Program-made: the position numbers and the translations under genes | Shown: positions 1 to 8,685 of the stretch, piece by piece | How positions within the stretch are numbered: the first letter of the stretch is position 1 | How the letters are laid out: each line of letters opens with the position of its first letter | DNA from: an uncultured Bacteroidales bacterium | Lineage (GTDB): Bacteria; Bacteroidota; Bacteroidia; Bacteroidales; P3 | Reading direction: 5' to 3' | Length of the DNA stretch: 64,000 bases | NCBI GenBank assembly: GCA_937876865.1 | Contig: CALEFF010000040.1 | Location: 109,784-173,783 of the forward strand | Notes under the pieces: model-generated | What the model saw: the letters and a program-made list of their open reading frames with translations, nothing else | Told to the model about the DNA's origin: nothing | Databases searched by the model: none

Positions 1-1268
1 CATCCTATCCATTCTCTTTTATTAGAAAGACTCTCATTATGCCATATACTTATCATTTCTCCACCAACACATCTTACCTCATCCGTCATTTGTTTTATTT
101 CTTCAATTGCTTCTTCTGGTAAAAGTTTTAAACCATTTTTCAAAGCCACATCCATATACGCAAAAGGATGGACTCTTAATTTTGTTTCATAGTCTTGAGC
201 TAAATCATAAAAATTAAAGCTACTACAAATACCTGCTCTGAAACCTATATTTTCAGAATACCCCATTGAAAAATCATGTTCAATACTTCCTGTTGCCATT
301 AGATTTCTATACCCTTCTGGTAAACGAAAATGCAAATAATGATAACGTGAACGTTTAATAGGCTTATGTAAAGTTTCTTCTAACATCCTTACCTGAGATG
401 TAATCAACTGCGGATACTCAAAGCTATCATAAGAAGGGTGTACACCTACTTTACCATAATCACATAAATGTTTTACTAATCTTTTAAATCTGTTATTATA
501 TGGATTTATATTCTTATCATACTTCCCTTGATCGCCAAACAAAACAAAAAATATAGTATTGACATCATATTTTTCAACCAATGAAATTATAAAATCAAAT
601 GTATCATAAGGATCTTGTTGTATCTTAGAAAGAACCCTTAATCTTTCAAAACAAAGCGACAAATCCCCTTTTAGCAAATCTCTGAAAAAACCTAATAAAT
701 TTCTTGTAAATCCTTTACATGTATAAGAATATGCAGAATCAATATCTATTGTATTTATATAAGAATATTTATTAGTTTGCAAAAATAATTCAGGATAACG
801 ATTTTGTATTTTTGTTTTAAGTTCATTTACCCATATATTAACAATAGGCCTTTTTAAAAATCCTTTTTTATACGCTAAACTATCTTCTGCTTTAAAACGA
901 GAATGTTTATCTTTTACATACGGCAAATACTCCTCATATCTAGAAACCAAATAAAAACATGCGGCCAAAACATCAAAATCACATATTGATTCTTTAGAAT
1001 AAGATTTAAAAATATATGGAGTATTATCTTTCTCAAAATAATTTATATCAACTATTTCTATTATCGTTTGAAACAATAGAGATGAACTAACTAAAAAAAG
1101 TTCATCTGCTATTGGTTTAGTAGTATAAGATAATTTAGGGCCATCGTACTGCATAAAGTATTCTTTATCTATTGTAATAAAATACTTTATTGACATCAAC
1201 TCTTTAAATACTAAATTTAAAGTATAGCCTAACCTATTAGTTAATTTATCTACATAAATCAACAACAT
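1..1268 (-). CDS. Polysaccharide deacetylase-like protein (3' end cut by window)
   Basis: The frame is open from an ATG at 1268 to the window edge (422 codons, no stop), so the C-terminus is missing. The product resembles the Bacteroidota polysaccharide deacetylase-like family: a non-catalytic N-terminal half with an SRYEEY segment (about residues 109-114), then a NodB-like half with a DIDSAY metal-site-like motif (about 175-180), an HPSYDS motif and a late HNES motif. The HNES segment usually lies close to the C-terminus, so probably only a short tail is lost. It starts two bases after the lptB stop, so the two are probably co-transcribed. The substrate cannot be told; a surface or cell-wall glycan is an inference. 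Confidence 0.8.
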   Translation of the reverse strand, partial: MLLIYVDKLTNRLGYTLNLVFKELMSIKYFITIDKEYFMQYDGPKLSYTTKPIADELFLVSSSLLFQTIIEIVDINYFEKDNTPYIFKSYSKESICDFDVLAACFYLVSRYEEYLPYVKDKHSRFKAEDSLAYKKGFLKRPIVNIWVNELKTKIQNRYPELFLQTNKYSYINTIDIDSAYSYTCKGFTRNLLGFFRDLLKGDLSLCFERLRVLSKIQQDPYDTFDFIISLVEKYDVNTIFFVLFGDQGKYDKNINPYNNRFKRLVKHLCDYGKVGVHPSYDSFEYPQLITSQVRMLEETLHKPIKRSRYHYLHFRLPEGYRNLMATGSIEHDFSMGYSENIGFRAGICSSFNFYDLAQDYETKLRVHPFAYMDVALKNGLKLLPEEAIEEIKQMTDEVRCVGGEMISIWHNESLSNKREWIG

Positions 1269-1270
1269 AC

Positions 1271-1996
1271 TTATCTTAATTCAAAATTATCTCCTAAATA
1301 TTTTTTTCTAACTTGCTCATCATTTGCCAATTCTTGTGGCGTTCCGTATCTAAACACACTTCCTTCTATAAGCAAATAAGCCCTATCTGTTATTGATAAC
1401 GTTTCATGAACATTGTGATCAGTTATTAGCACTCCAATATTTCTATTTTTTAAACCCTTCACAATATTTTGAATATCTTGGACTGCAATTGGATCCACTC
1501 CCGCAAAAGGCTCATCTAATAAAATAAACTTCGGGTCTGCTGCTAATGCTCTTGCAATTTCTGTTCGTCTTCTTTCTCCTCCAGAAAGCTGAATCCCTTT
1601 GCTTTTTCTTATATGCGTCAAACTAAACTCTTCTAACAAGGCATTCATTTTATATTCTCTTTCTTTAACAGAAAGTTTTTTATTAAACTCTAAAATTGAC
1701 ATTATGTTATCTTCAACAGATAGAGTCCTAAAAACCGAAGCTTCTTGAGCGAGATAACCCACACCTTCTTGCGCTCGTTTATACATTGGCATATTTGTAA
1801 TATCAACATCGTCCAAAAATACCTTTCCTGAATATGGTTTTATTAAGCCAGTCATCATATAAAACGTTGTTGTCTTTCCTGCTCCATTTGGACCCAAAAG
1901 ACCAACTATCTCTCCCATTGACACTTCTATTGAAACGCCCTTAACAACAACTCTTTTCTTATATTTTTTAACGATATTTTCTGTATATAGCCTCAT
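1271..1996 (-). CDS. lptB: LPS export ABC transporter ATP-binding protein LptB
   Basis: This is the cytoplasmic ATPase that powers LPS extraction by LptFG and transfer along the Lpt bridge. The 241-residue length is normal. Visible motifs are Walker [10 protein letters not shown] (about 35-43), Q-loop Gln84, signature LSGGE (137-141), Walker B ILLDEP (158-163) and switch His194. The [16 protein letters not shown] segment is characteristic of LptB. A perfect -7 box (2018-2025) lies in the 42-base gap after maf, so lptB can be transcribed separately from the upstream operon. The deacetylase-like gene follows two bases downstream. LptC is encoded near 12 kb; LptF/G/D/A are not in the window. Confidence 0.95.
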   Translation of the reverse strand: MRLYTENIVKKYKKRVVVKGVSIEVSMGEIVGLLGPNGAGKTTTFYMMTGLIKPYSGKVFLDDVDITNMPMYKRAQEGVGYLAQEASVFRTLSVEDNIMSILEFNKKLSVKEREYKMNALLEEFSLTHIRKSKGIQLSGGERRRTEIARALAADPKFILLDEPFAGVDPIAVQDIQNIVKGLKNRNIGVLITDHNVHETLSITDRAYLLIEGSVFRYGTPQELANDEQVRKKYLGDNFELR

Positions 1997-2017
1997 TTTT
2001 TCTTTGTTTTACTTGGA

Positions 2018-2025
2018 CAAAGTTA
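2018..2025 (-). promoter_or_regulatory. -7 promoter box upstream of lptB
   Basis: On the minus strand this reads TAACTTTG, a full match to the Bacteroidota -7 consensus TAnnTTTG. It lies 22 bases before the lptB start, in the only real gap of this operon. No clear -33 element is visible in the end of maf. Confidence 0.6.
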
Positions 2026-2038
2026 AGAAAAAATTTTT

Positions 2039-2629
2039 TTATTCCATGATTTCTTTTGCTAATTCAAAGAATCTATTGCACGGAAACCCAACAACATTAT
2101 AATAATCCCCTTGAATATTTTCTATACCCACAGTTCCAATCCATTCTTGTATACCATAGGCTCCTGCCTTATCAAAAGGTTTAAATTTGTTTACATAATA
2201 ATCTATTTCTTCTTCGGTCAATTCTTTAAATTTAACAATAGTTTCTTGTGAAAAATGCCTTGAAATATTTTTATTATTTCTTAGGCAACAGCCAGTGATA
2301 ACCTTATGACTTTTATATGACAATAGTCGAAGAAAATCTTTTGCTTCTTGCTCGTTTTTAGGCTTTCCTAAAATAACTCCATCAACAACAACTATTGTAT
2401 CAGCAGTTACAAGAATAGAATTATCTTCTATTTCCTTAATATAATTTTCTGATTTTTTGATTGCCAAATACTCCGCAACACATTCTATATCTAAGTTTTC
2501 TGGAAATAATTCTTCAATATCTATTGCATCTACAATAACTTCAAAACCCATCTGTTCCAACAATTGCTTCCTTCTTGGAGATTTTGAAGCTAAAACTATC
2601 TTTGTCGAAAGCAAATTAGAAAGAGACAT
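2039..2629 (-). CDS. maf: Maf-family nucleoside triphosphate pyrophosphatase
   Basis: Maf proteins hydrolyse non-canonical or modified NTPs such as dTTP/UTP or methylated forms to monophosphates. The 196-residue protein has the N-terminal substrate loop LASKSPRRKQLL (13-24), catalytic-region Asp in VTADT (about 77), a GKP loop (88-90) and SHKVITG (107-113), all diagnostic. It sits 4 bases after the UbiA-type gene, and this neighbourhood is common in Bacteroidota. The subfamily, and so the exact substrate, cannot be decided from these motifs alone. Confidence 0.93.
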   Translation of the reverse strand: MSLSNLLSTKIVLASKSPRRKQLLEQMGFEVIVDAIDIEELFPENLDIECVAEYLAIKKSENYIKEIEDNSILVTADTIVVVDGVILGKPKNEQEAKDFLRLLSYKSHKVITGCCLRNNKNISRHFSQETIVKFKELTEEEIDYYVNKFKPFDKAGAYGIQEWIGTVGIENIQGDYYNVVGFPCNRFFELAKEIME

Positions 2630-2633
2630 TTTA

Positions 2634-3572
2634 CTAATAGATATTTATTATCATAAACAATCCCGACACAAACATCATTCTTAAAAATTCAGAAAGGAAT
2701 CCGTAATCCTGTATTGATTTTGCATTTTTAAGTTCTCTTAAAAAAAATAACATAGGCACGCAAATAATCAAAACACAAATTATTAAAGAGACGTTTGTAT
2801 ATCGAGTAAACAAAAAATACAGTGTAACTGCTATAAAAATAGATGTAAGAATATAAAGAATATTTTTTGTTTTCTTTTCCCCCAACAAAACGACAATAGA
2901 ATGAGTTTCGCACTCCCTATCGCCCTCCTCATCTTGCATATCACCTACAATCTCTCTAATTAAAGTTAGTAAAAACGTAAGAAGAGTAAAAAATAGTGCA
3001 ACATACAATAATTCCTGCTTTAAAGGAATTATTATAACTTTGAACAATCCTCCCGGGGTATTCATCAAAGCAAATACTTCAAACAAAACAGGAAGAAAAA
3101 CTACCATTGAATACAATATAGCAACTACAACATTGCCTACAACAAAGCTCCTTTTATATTTAAGTGAATAAAAATAGGACATAAAAACAAACACAATCAT
3201 TAAAGAGCCTAAATGCAAAAATCCATTTAAATATCCAATAACATACGCTATTAAGACTGCTATAATAGACAATATGTAAAACAATGAAAGAACTCTTTTT
3301 TCAGAAATAATCCTATCTATATACAAATCCTTTTCTGCTCTATTTATTTTATCTATATCTTGATCAAAATATTCATTTATTAAAATAGAAGCAACTACAA
3401 TAAGCAAAACAGATAAACAAAAAACGAAATACTCTAAATTAGAAATTGGACTTACAATGTCCCCCACAAAGTTTAAGTAAAACGGCTTAATTAAGAAAAA
3501 TCTTACAACAATAAGTGCAATAAGACACAATAATAGGCTTTTCCAACGAATTAAATTAAAAAAATCCTTCAT
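2634..3572 (-). CDS. UbiA-family prenyltransferase (geranylgeranylglycerol-phosphate geranylgeranyltransferase-like)
   Basis: This is a polytopic membrane prenyltransferase of 312 residues. The two Asp-rich diphosphate/Mg sites are present: NEYFDQDID (about 66-74), and GDMQDEEGD past residue 200. Roughly eight to nine hydrophobic segments separate them. Bacteroidota members of this clade are usually named geranylgeranylglycerol-phosphate geranylgeranyltransferase after the archaeal ether-lipid enzyme. The real acceptor here is unknown, and a quinone- or heme-type acceptor cannot be excluded. It lies 4 bases from maf and 4 from the YwqK-like gene in one operon. Confidence 0.82.
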   Translation of the reverse strand: MKDFFNLIRWKSLLLCLIALIVVRFFLIKPFYLNFVGDIVSPISNLEYFVFCLSVLLIVVASILINEYFDQDIDKINRAEKDLYIDRIISEKRVLSLFYILSIIAVLIAYVIGYLNGFLHLGSLMIVFVFMSYFYSLKYKRSFVVGNVVVAILYSMVVFLPVLFEVFALMNTPGGLFKVIIIPLKQELLYVALFFTLLTFLLTLIREIVGDMQDEEGDRECETHSIVVLLGEKKTKNILYILTSIFIAVTLYFLFTRYTNVSLIICVLIICVPMLFFLRELKNAKSIQDYGFLSEFLRMMFVSGLFMIINIY

Positions 3573-3576
3573 CGAA

Positions 3577-4812
3577 CTACTTTTTCTTTATTTCCTCTTT
3601 TATTTTCTTTCCATTTTTGAAAATAGTTTCTGACAAAACATTCCCTTTCTTGTCGTAATTTCTCCAAGTACCTGACTTTTGTCCTTTATTGTATTCTCCC
3701 TCAGCAGATTTTTTATTTGCTGAAAAATATTCTATCCATTTGCCATTTGGTTTTCCATCTTTGAACTCTTGTTCACGTTGTTTATATCCATTTTGTGCAT
3801 AGAAAACCCACAAACCATCTTTTTTACCCTCAATATACCCACCTTTCTCTATCAAAATTCCTTCTGCGTAACGCTCCCAACGTCCATTCATAACACCTTC
3901 CTTATAATCCGCCTTTTGATATATACTACCATTTTCATCATATAAAATCTCTGTACCATTTTTCACTCCATTCAAATAATCAGTTTGTGTTTTTCGAGAA
4001 CCATCTGCATAAAAAACTTCCCACTTGCCACTCATTTTTCCTTCAACAAAACGACCTCTTGTATTTATTTCTCCATTTTCAAAATAACTCTCCCAAATCC
4101 CTTCTTCTTTTCCTGCAATATAACTTCCTTTATGATGAATCTTACCATTTTCGTAATAAGTATTCCACAATCCCTCACGCAAACCATTTCTATAATCTCC
4201 TTCTCTCCATTTTTCTGATGTTTCATAATAATAAATCCAACGGCCATTTTCCTTATCATCTACATAAGCTCCTTCACTTCCCTTTTGTCCATTAACTCTG
4301 TAATAATATATCCAATTACCATCACGTTTCCCCATTTTTAAATTGCCTTCCATATCTTTCTTCCCATCAGAAAAGAACCACGTTGCATATCCGTCAAGTG
4401 CATTATCCTTATATGAGGCTTGTATTTTCTTATTTCCGTTCTTATAATATTCGTTGTATTCTCCTTGTTTCAATCCATCAACTACATTATAAGAATATTG
4501 TATTTGTCCATTATCATAAAAAGCTTTACATTCTCCTTTTCCTGACAAGAACTCTTGCTTTTGTAGTTTTCCATCAGCATAATAATCTTTCCATTCTCCT
4601 ACTTTAAGCCCCTTTTCATTGTATTCTCCTATTTTTTGCAAACTTCCATTCTCATAAAACCAACGCCACTCTCCTATTCTTATATTTTTATCTGACAAAG
4701 TACCCTCTGTTGCTTTTTGACCATTTTGCCAATATTCCACATAAGGCTTTTGTGCATTTAATACATTTACACTGATAAATAAAATCAATAAGAAATTAAA
4801 TATTCTTTTCAT
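3577..4812 (-). CDS. Secreted YwqK/MORN-like repeat protein
   Basis: This 411-residue protein has a signal peptide (cleavage likely near VLNAQ, residue 20) followed by about 15 tandem repeats of roughly 23 residues. Each has the pattern G.W..YY.NG....G.Y..G...G, the MORN-like signature of the family often labelled YwqK antitoxin. That label is a naming artefact: there is no toxin partner here. The export signal points to a periplasmic or surface scaffold role. It lies between a DUF4270 lipoprotein and the UbiA-type enzyme in the same operon. Confidence 0.85.
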   Translation of the reverse strand: MKRIFNFLLILFISVNVLNAQKPYVEYWQNGQKATEGTLSDKNIRIGEWRWFYENGSLQKIGEYNEKGLKVGEWKDYYADGKLQKQEFLSGKGECKAFYDNGQIQYSYNVVDGLKQGEYNEYYKNGNKKIQASYKDNALDGYATWFFSDGKKDMEGNLKMGKRDGNWIYYYRVNGQKGSEGAYVDDKENGRWIYYYETSEKWREGDYRNGLREGLWNTYYENGKIHHKGSYIAGKEEGIWESYFENGEINTRGRFVEGKMSGKWEVFYADGSRKTQTDYLNGVKNGTEILYDENGSIYQKADYKEGVMNGRWERYAEGILIEKGGYIEGKKDGLWVFYAQNGYKQREQEFKDGKPNGKWIEYFSANKKSAEGEYNKGQKSGTWRNYDKKGNVLSETIFKNGKKIKEEIKKK

Positions 4813-4818
4813 ATAATA

Positions 4819-6132
4819 TTATTTTGGTTTTGAATATGTTATTCTAATCTTAATAGGTGTGGTTTGATTATTTGTTCCATTAAGAACAACTCTGTTTGCA
4901 GTAGAACGTCTTTCATCTGGAACAAGATATAAATCAAGATCGTCAATATTTCCATTTAAATAATTTTCAAAATGCATTGTTACATTCAATCGATATGAAT
5001 TTGTTGTATGTTCATACCTACCATCGTAATAAGTATCTGAAACCTGAGCATCATGAATTAACACCATTGTGGTATCTCCGTTAGAAACATATTTTCTATA
5101 ACACAATATCTTTTGAATAGGCAAAGTACTTTGTCCAATCTCCGCAACAGGTATTTCAATAACTGCTCTATTTATCGCTACATTATTATGTTCTGCACCT
5201 TGGTTTATAGAATCTTTCCAATAATTTTTAAAAGCCTGTTCATCTATATCTAACTTAGCCATACTTATTCCCATATTACCCAAATAGATATATTCACTAC
5301 TTAACCCCAAAGTATCTCTTTCCAAACCATTTATTTCACTGCCTGCAAAGTCATATTCATACCGCATAAATCTATTACCTCTTTCAGGGAAGTTTAACTT
5401 ATAGGTTTGTTTTTTATCGTCTTTTTCATAATACAAAACAAGTCCTGTTATAGAAGAAGTCATATCTACGTATGCCATAAATCCATTTTCATTAACTTTT
5501 TCTGCAACAATTTTTATACCTTTTATCAATTCTTGAAACTGATCATTATCTCCTTTAAAGCTTTGTATCTTTTGACAAAACTCATTATCTGTTATTTTCA
5601 ATCGTAAATGAGGATTCAAAGTATCTATTCCCATTACAACATCACTATTGACATCAATATCTACCTCAGAACTAAAAATAGGCAACGATTTAACCGCAAC
5701 ATCATCAAAAGAGTACTTTTTAGTTGAATCTAACGCTTCATCAAGTTCATAAACCAATACTTTCATTCTTGTTGACGATAAAGCAGTATCCGAAGAGTAT
5801 CCTCCAGAATAAGCTAATGTTAAATAAATTGAATCTATTGCAAAAGTTGTAAAATCTTCTGCCGTTGAAGACAAACAAAGTTGTGTAAAAATCTCTGAAG
5901 ACACACTTCCAAATTTATCATCTTTGTATTCTCCAAATACATTATATCTATAATTTGCAGTAAGCAAAGAATCTTCTTTAAAAAAACAAGAAGACATTTT
6001 AACATCCGTAAATAATCCTACTGATAATTTATCATTTTCGTCAATTAAGCCTATACCCAAAGTTTCGTTTTCATCAACACAAGAAAACAAAGCAAACAAA
6101 GGTAGGAGCAATAGCCACTTCAATCTACTCAT
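4819..6132 (-). CDS. DUF4270 family lipoprotein
   Basis: This 437-residue protein has a short hydrophobic leader and a lipobox ending at Cys18 (ALFSC), so it is probably a lipid-anchored envelope protein. The pattern after the lipobox (GIGLIDENDKLSVG, then GEYKDDKFG) matches DUF4270, a Bacteroidota-restricted beta-rich family of unknown function. In Bacteroides the same family commonly sits next to the glycogen-synthase-like gene, as it does here (11-base gap), which suggests a conserved joint role. No catalytic motif is recognisable. Confidence 0.87.
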   Translation of the reverse strand: MSRLKWLLLLPLFALFSCVDENETLGIGLIDENDKLSVGLFTDVKMSSCFFKEDSLLTANYRYNVFGEYKDDKFGSVSSEIFTQLCLSSTAEDFTTFAIDSIYLTLAYSGGYSSDTALSSTRMKVLVYELDEALDSTKKYSFDDVAVKSLPIFSSEVDIDVNSDVVMGIDTLNPHLRLKITDNEFCQKIQSFKGDNDQFQELIKGIKIVAEKVNENGFMAYVDMTSSITGLVLYYEKDDKKQTYKLNFPERGNRFMRYEYDFAGSEINGLERDTLGLSSEYIYLGNMGISMAKLDIDEQAFKNYWKDSINQGAEHNNVAINRAVIEIPVAEIGQSTLPIQKILCYRKYVSNGDTTMVLIHDAQVSDTYYDGRYEHTTNSYRLNVTMHFENYLNGNIDDLDLYLVPDERRSTANRVVLNGTNNQTTPIKIRITYSKPK

Positions 6133-6143
6133 AGTTTTAAATT

Positions 6144-6962
6144 TTATTCCTCATCTATTACTGCCAATGAATCATAAAGAGCATTTATCTTTTCTCTTTG
6201 TTCTTCAAAAGGAGCGTAATCAATAACCTGCTTTTTATTTGCAATTGCAAAATCAATCAACTCTTGATTCACACCCTCTTGTGCTACAACGACAGCATCA
6301 GAATATGAAATTGCCGCTTTCATTAGATTAAGATAAGTAGGCTCTTTGTAGGCTTTCCAATCTTTTTGAGTACCTCCTTCAACTTTTAGTTTCTTTAAGA
6401 ATGTCTCAACCAATGCACCTTGGAATTCATCATTAAATAAACTTAAAACAACTTTACTATCATTAAAGAAAGGATTATTTTTATACTCTGTTCTTTTAAC
6501 ATAAAATGGCAACAAAGCAGTAAACCAACCTACACAATGAATAACATTTGGTTTCCAACTAAGTTTTTTTATTGTTTCCAACACTCCCCTTGCATAAAAC
6601 ATTATTCTTTCATCATTGTCTTTAAACAAACTGCCATCAACATCAAGAGCATTTGCTTTTCTTTGGAAATAATCCTCGTTATCTATGAAATAAACTTGTA
6701 GTCTTGCAGATTGAATAGAAGCAACCTTAATTATCAATTGATGATCACTATCATCAATTATCAAATTCATACCAGACAAACGAATAACTTCGTGCAACTG
6801 ATTTTTTCTTTCATTTACGCCACCAAATTTAGGCATAAATAATCTTACTTCTTTACCTTGTTCTTGAATATATTGAGGAAGAAATCTTCCTACATTTGCC
6901 AAATCAGACTCCAAATAAGGAAAAACCTCCTGATTGACATACAAAACTTTCGTTTTTACCAT
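6144..6962 (-). CDS. Glycogen/starch synthase-like protein, N-terminal GT5 domain only
   Basis: This 272-residue protein begins with the GT5 fold start (KVLYVNQEVFPYL) and continues with EVRLFMPKFGGVNER and a HCVGWFTALLPFYV segment, as in the acceptor-side half of ADP-glucose glycogen synthases. The second GT-B domain, with the donor site, is absent. The usual KxGGLGDV loop is replaced by ESDLANVGRFLP. Such short forms next to DUF4270 are common in Bacteroidota and usually carry the synthase name, but glycogen synthesis by this protein is doubtful. It is first in the minus operon, with a promoter box at 6987-6994. Confidence 0.8.
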   Translation of the reverse strand: MVKTKVLYVNQEVFPYLESDLANVGRFLPQYIQEQGKEVRLFMPKFGGVNERKNQLHEVIRLSGMNLIIDDSDHQLIIKVASIQSARLQVYFIDNEDYFQRKANALDVDGSLFKDNDERIMFYARGVLETIKKLSWKPNVIHCVGWFTALLPFYVKRTEYKNNPFFNDSKVVLSLFNDEFQGALVETFLKKLKVEGGTQKDWKAYKEPTYLNLMKAAISYSDAVVVAQEGVNQELIDFAIANKKQVIDYAPFEEQREKINALYDSLAVIDEE

Positions 6963-6986
6963 TTTTTATAAATTGAATATAATATG

Positions 6987-6994
6987 CAAAATTA
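6987..6994 (-). promoter_or_regulatory. -7 promoter box of the glycogen-synthase-like operon
   Basis: The minus strand reads TAATTTTG followed by C, a perfect Bacteroidota -7 box, 24 bases before the start codon. It lies between the pcm stop (7023) and the next gene, and is the natural promoter for the operon running to lptB. No well-spaced -33 element is evident. Confidence 0.6.
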
Positions 6995-7022
6995 CAAAAA
7001 AATAACCAAAGAGAGTTATTTA

Positions 7023-7670
7023 TCAATAAAATTTCCTTTCTTTTAGCATTGGGACAAACTTAAATTCCCCGTATGACTGAACATCCATTTCCGTTTCACT
7101 GATTCTTTGAATCTTATACATTGTTTGAGTATCAACTCCAATAGGTGCTACCATAATCCCCCCAATCTTCAATTGAGAGACAAGAGTCTTAGGAATAGAC
7201 GGAGCAGCGCAAGTAATCAAAATTTTATCAAAAGGAGCGAAAGCCGGAAGTCCTAAATAGCCATCACCAAAAAAACATTTTGGTTTAATTTTCAAAGCAT
7301 CAAAAATCAATTGTGCTGAATTATGCAAAGGCTTAAACCTCTCTATCGTATAAACCCTTGCTTGCATTTTACAAAGCACACTTGTCTGATAACCCGACCC
7401 TGTTCCAATCTCCATAATCTTTTCAAAAGGAGAAACATCTAACAATTGAGTTTGATAAGCTACAGTAGAGGGTTGTGAAATCGTTTGCTGACATAGTATT
7501 TCCAAAGCTCTATCCTCATAAGCCAAAGTATCCAAAGAAGAATCTAAGAAAAAGTGTCTTGGAACATTATTCATTGCATCTAAAACCCTTTGATCACTAA
7601 TTCCTTTATTACTTAAATGCTCCACCATTAAGCGTCGCATTCCTTTATGCTTATAACTATCAACAAACAT
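7023..7670 (-). CDS. pcm: Protein-L-isoaspartate O-methyltransferase
   Basis: This enzyme repairs isoaspartyl residues in damaged proteins by SAM-dependent methylation. The 215-residue length is typical. The substrate-site motif QTISQPSTVA (about 62-71), the SAM motif I IMEIGTGSGYQT (about 85-96) and a late CAAPSIPK segment are all in family order. It has its own promoter, divergent from the lipoprotein gene at 7763. Confidence 0.95.
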   Translation of the reverse strand: MFVDSYKHKGMRRLMVEHLSNKGISDQRVLDAMNNVPRHFFLDSSLDTLAYEDRALEILCQQTISQPSTVAYQTQLLDVSPFEKIMEIGTGSGYQTSVLCKMQARVYTIERFKPLHNSAQLIFDALKIKPKCFFGDGYLGLPAFAPFDKILITCAAPSIPKTLVSQLKIGGIMVAPIGVDTQTMYKIQRISETEMDVQSYGEFKFVPMLKERKFY

Positions 7671-7700
7671 TCTTTAACCTATTTAATTAAAACGAAAAAG

Positions 7701-7708
7701 CAAAGATA
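7701..7708 (-). promoter_or_regulatory. -7 promoter box of pcm
   Basis: The minus strand reads TATCTTTG, a perfect -7 box, 30 bases before the pcm start. It lies back to back with the plus-strand box at 7732-7739. Confidence 0.6.
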
Positions 7709-7731
7709 CAAAATATATTTAAAATAATTTG

Positions 7732-7739
7732 TACCTTTG
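7732..7739 (+). promoter_or_regulatory. -7 promoter box of the 7763 lipoprotein gene
   Basis: The sequence TACCTTTG followed by C is a perfect Bacteroidota -7 box, 23 bases before the ATG at 7763. It probably drives the lipoprotein and sugar transferase genes together. Confidence 0.65.
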
Positions 7740-7762
7740 CAAACAACAAAAAATTTAAAGAC

Positions 7763-8665
7763 ATGAAAAAAATAATTTGCATAATAGTCCTTTTAAGTTT
7801 AGGTTTGTCATCATGCGACGAATTTAAAAATGGACAAGAAATACCTTCCTATATTTATGTTGAAGGATTTAACCTTGAAGAAAACCCAGATTTTATTTTT
7901 TCTCAATCAAACGATTTATTAACCCAAGACATTAGAGATGTATGGGTTTATGTTGATAACAATATTTTAGGAGCTTTCCCTCTACCTTGTTCAATTCCAA
8001 TCTTAGAGGAAGGAGAACACAAAATAGATTTAAGACCGGGCATAATATATAATGGTATGAACAATATGAGAGAAGCATATTCTTTCTACACAACCTACAT
8101 TGAGTCTATTGACTTAGTACCAGGGGAAGAAGTTGTCTTGGATAAGAAAAACATAATGTACGATTCCGAAAAAAGTGTTATGCCTTTCAAAGAAACTTTC
8201 GAGAGTTATTTCGTGAATTTCCAACAAGCAGACGTAATAACAGAAGATCCTCAAACTATGACAGTGATTAGAAACGATAGTGTTAAGTATGGTAGCAATT
8301 GTGGTGCGATTTACTTTGAAGAAGGAGGACATAATAAATATATTTCTGTGGATTCAATTTTCTGTAACAACCATCTTGGACTTGTTTTAGAGATTGATTA
8401 TCACTCAAACATACCTTTTGAAGTTGGAGTCTATGGAAGGAGCAGCTCAGCCTCAGCAAACAAATACATAAGTGCCGTAAGACTTACACCAAACAAAAGC
8501 AACGATTGGCAAAAATCATACATTATTTTAACAAAAGCATGGGATATTTTAGGATTTCCCTCAAATTTCCGCATATATTTAGAAGCATTTAATCCAGATA
8601 ATACGAAAAATTCATTTGTTCACGTTGATAACATAAAAGTTTTACATTTCCCTAATAAGAAATAA
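7763..8665 (+). CDS. Lipoprotein of unknown function upstream of a sugar transferase
   Basis: This 300-residue protein has a signal peptide and a lipobox ending at Cys18 (LGLSSC), followed by Asp19. The N-terminal half contains a DIRDVWVYVDNNILGAFPLP segment reminiscent of a beta-sandwich. The C-terminal half (about 130-300) looks like a jelly-roll carbohydrate-binding-type domain (FRIYLEAFNPDNT, VHVDNIKV). I do not recognise a named family. It is 20 bases upstream of the polyprenyl-phosphate sugar transferase, so a role in surface polysaccharide assembly is possible but inferred from position only. Confidence 0.75.
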   Translation: MKKIICIIVLLSLGLSSCDEFKNGQEIPSYIYVEGFNLEENPDFIFSQSNDLLTQDIRDVWVYVDNNILGAFPLPCSIPILEEGEHKIDLRPGIIYNGMNNMREAYSFYTTYIESIDLVPGEEVVLDKKNIMYDSEKSVMPFKETFESYFVNFQQADVITEDPQTMTVIRNDSVKYGSNCGAIYFEEGGHNKYISVDSIFCNNHLGLVLEIDYHSNIPFEVGVYGRSSSASANKYISAVRLTPNKSNDWQKSYIILTKAWDILGFPSNFRIYLEAFNPDNTKNSFVHVDNIKVLHFPNKK

Positions 8666-8685
8666 AAAGAGGAACAAATAATTTT

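Noticed and set aside
3577..4812. Toxin-antitoxin system suggested by the YwqK family name
   Set aside because: The protein has a signal peptide and no toxin-like gene is adjacent; the name comes from one Bacillus annotation.
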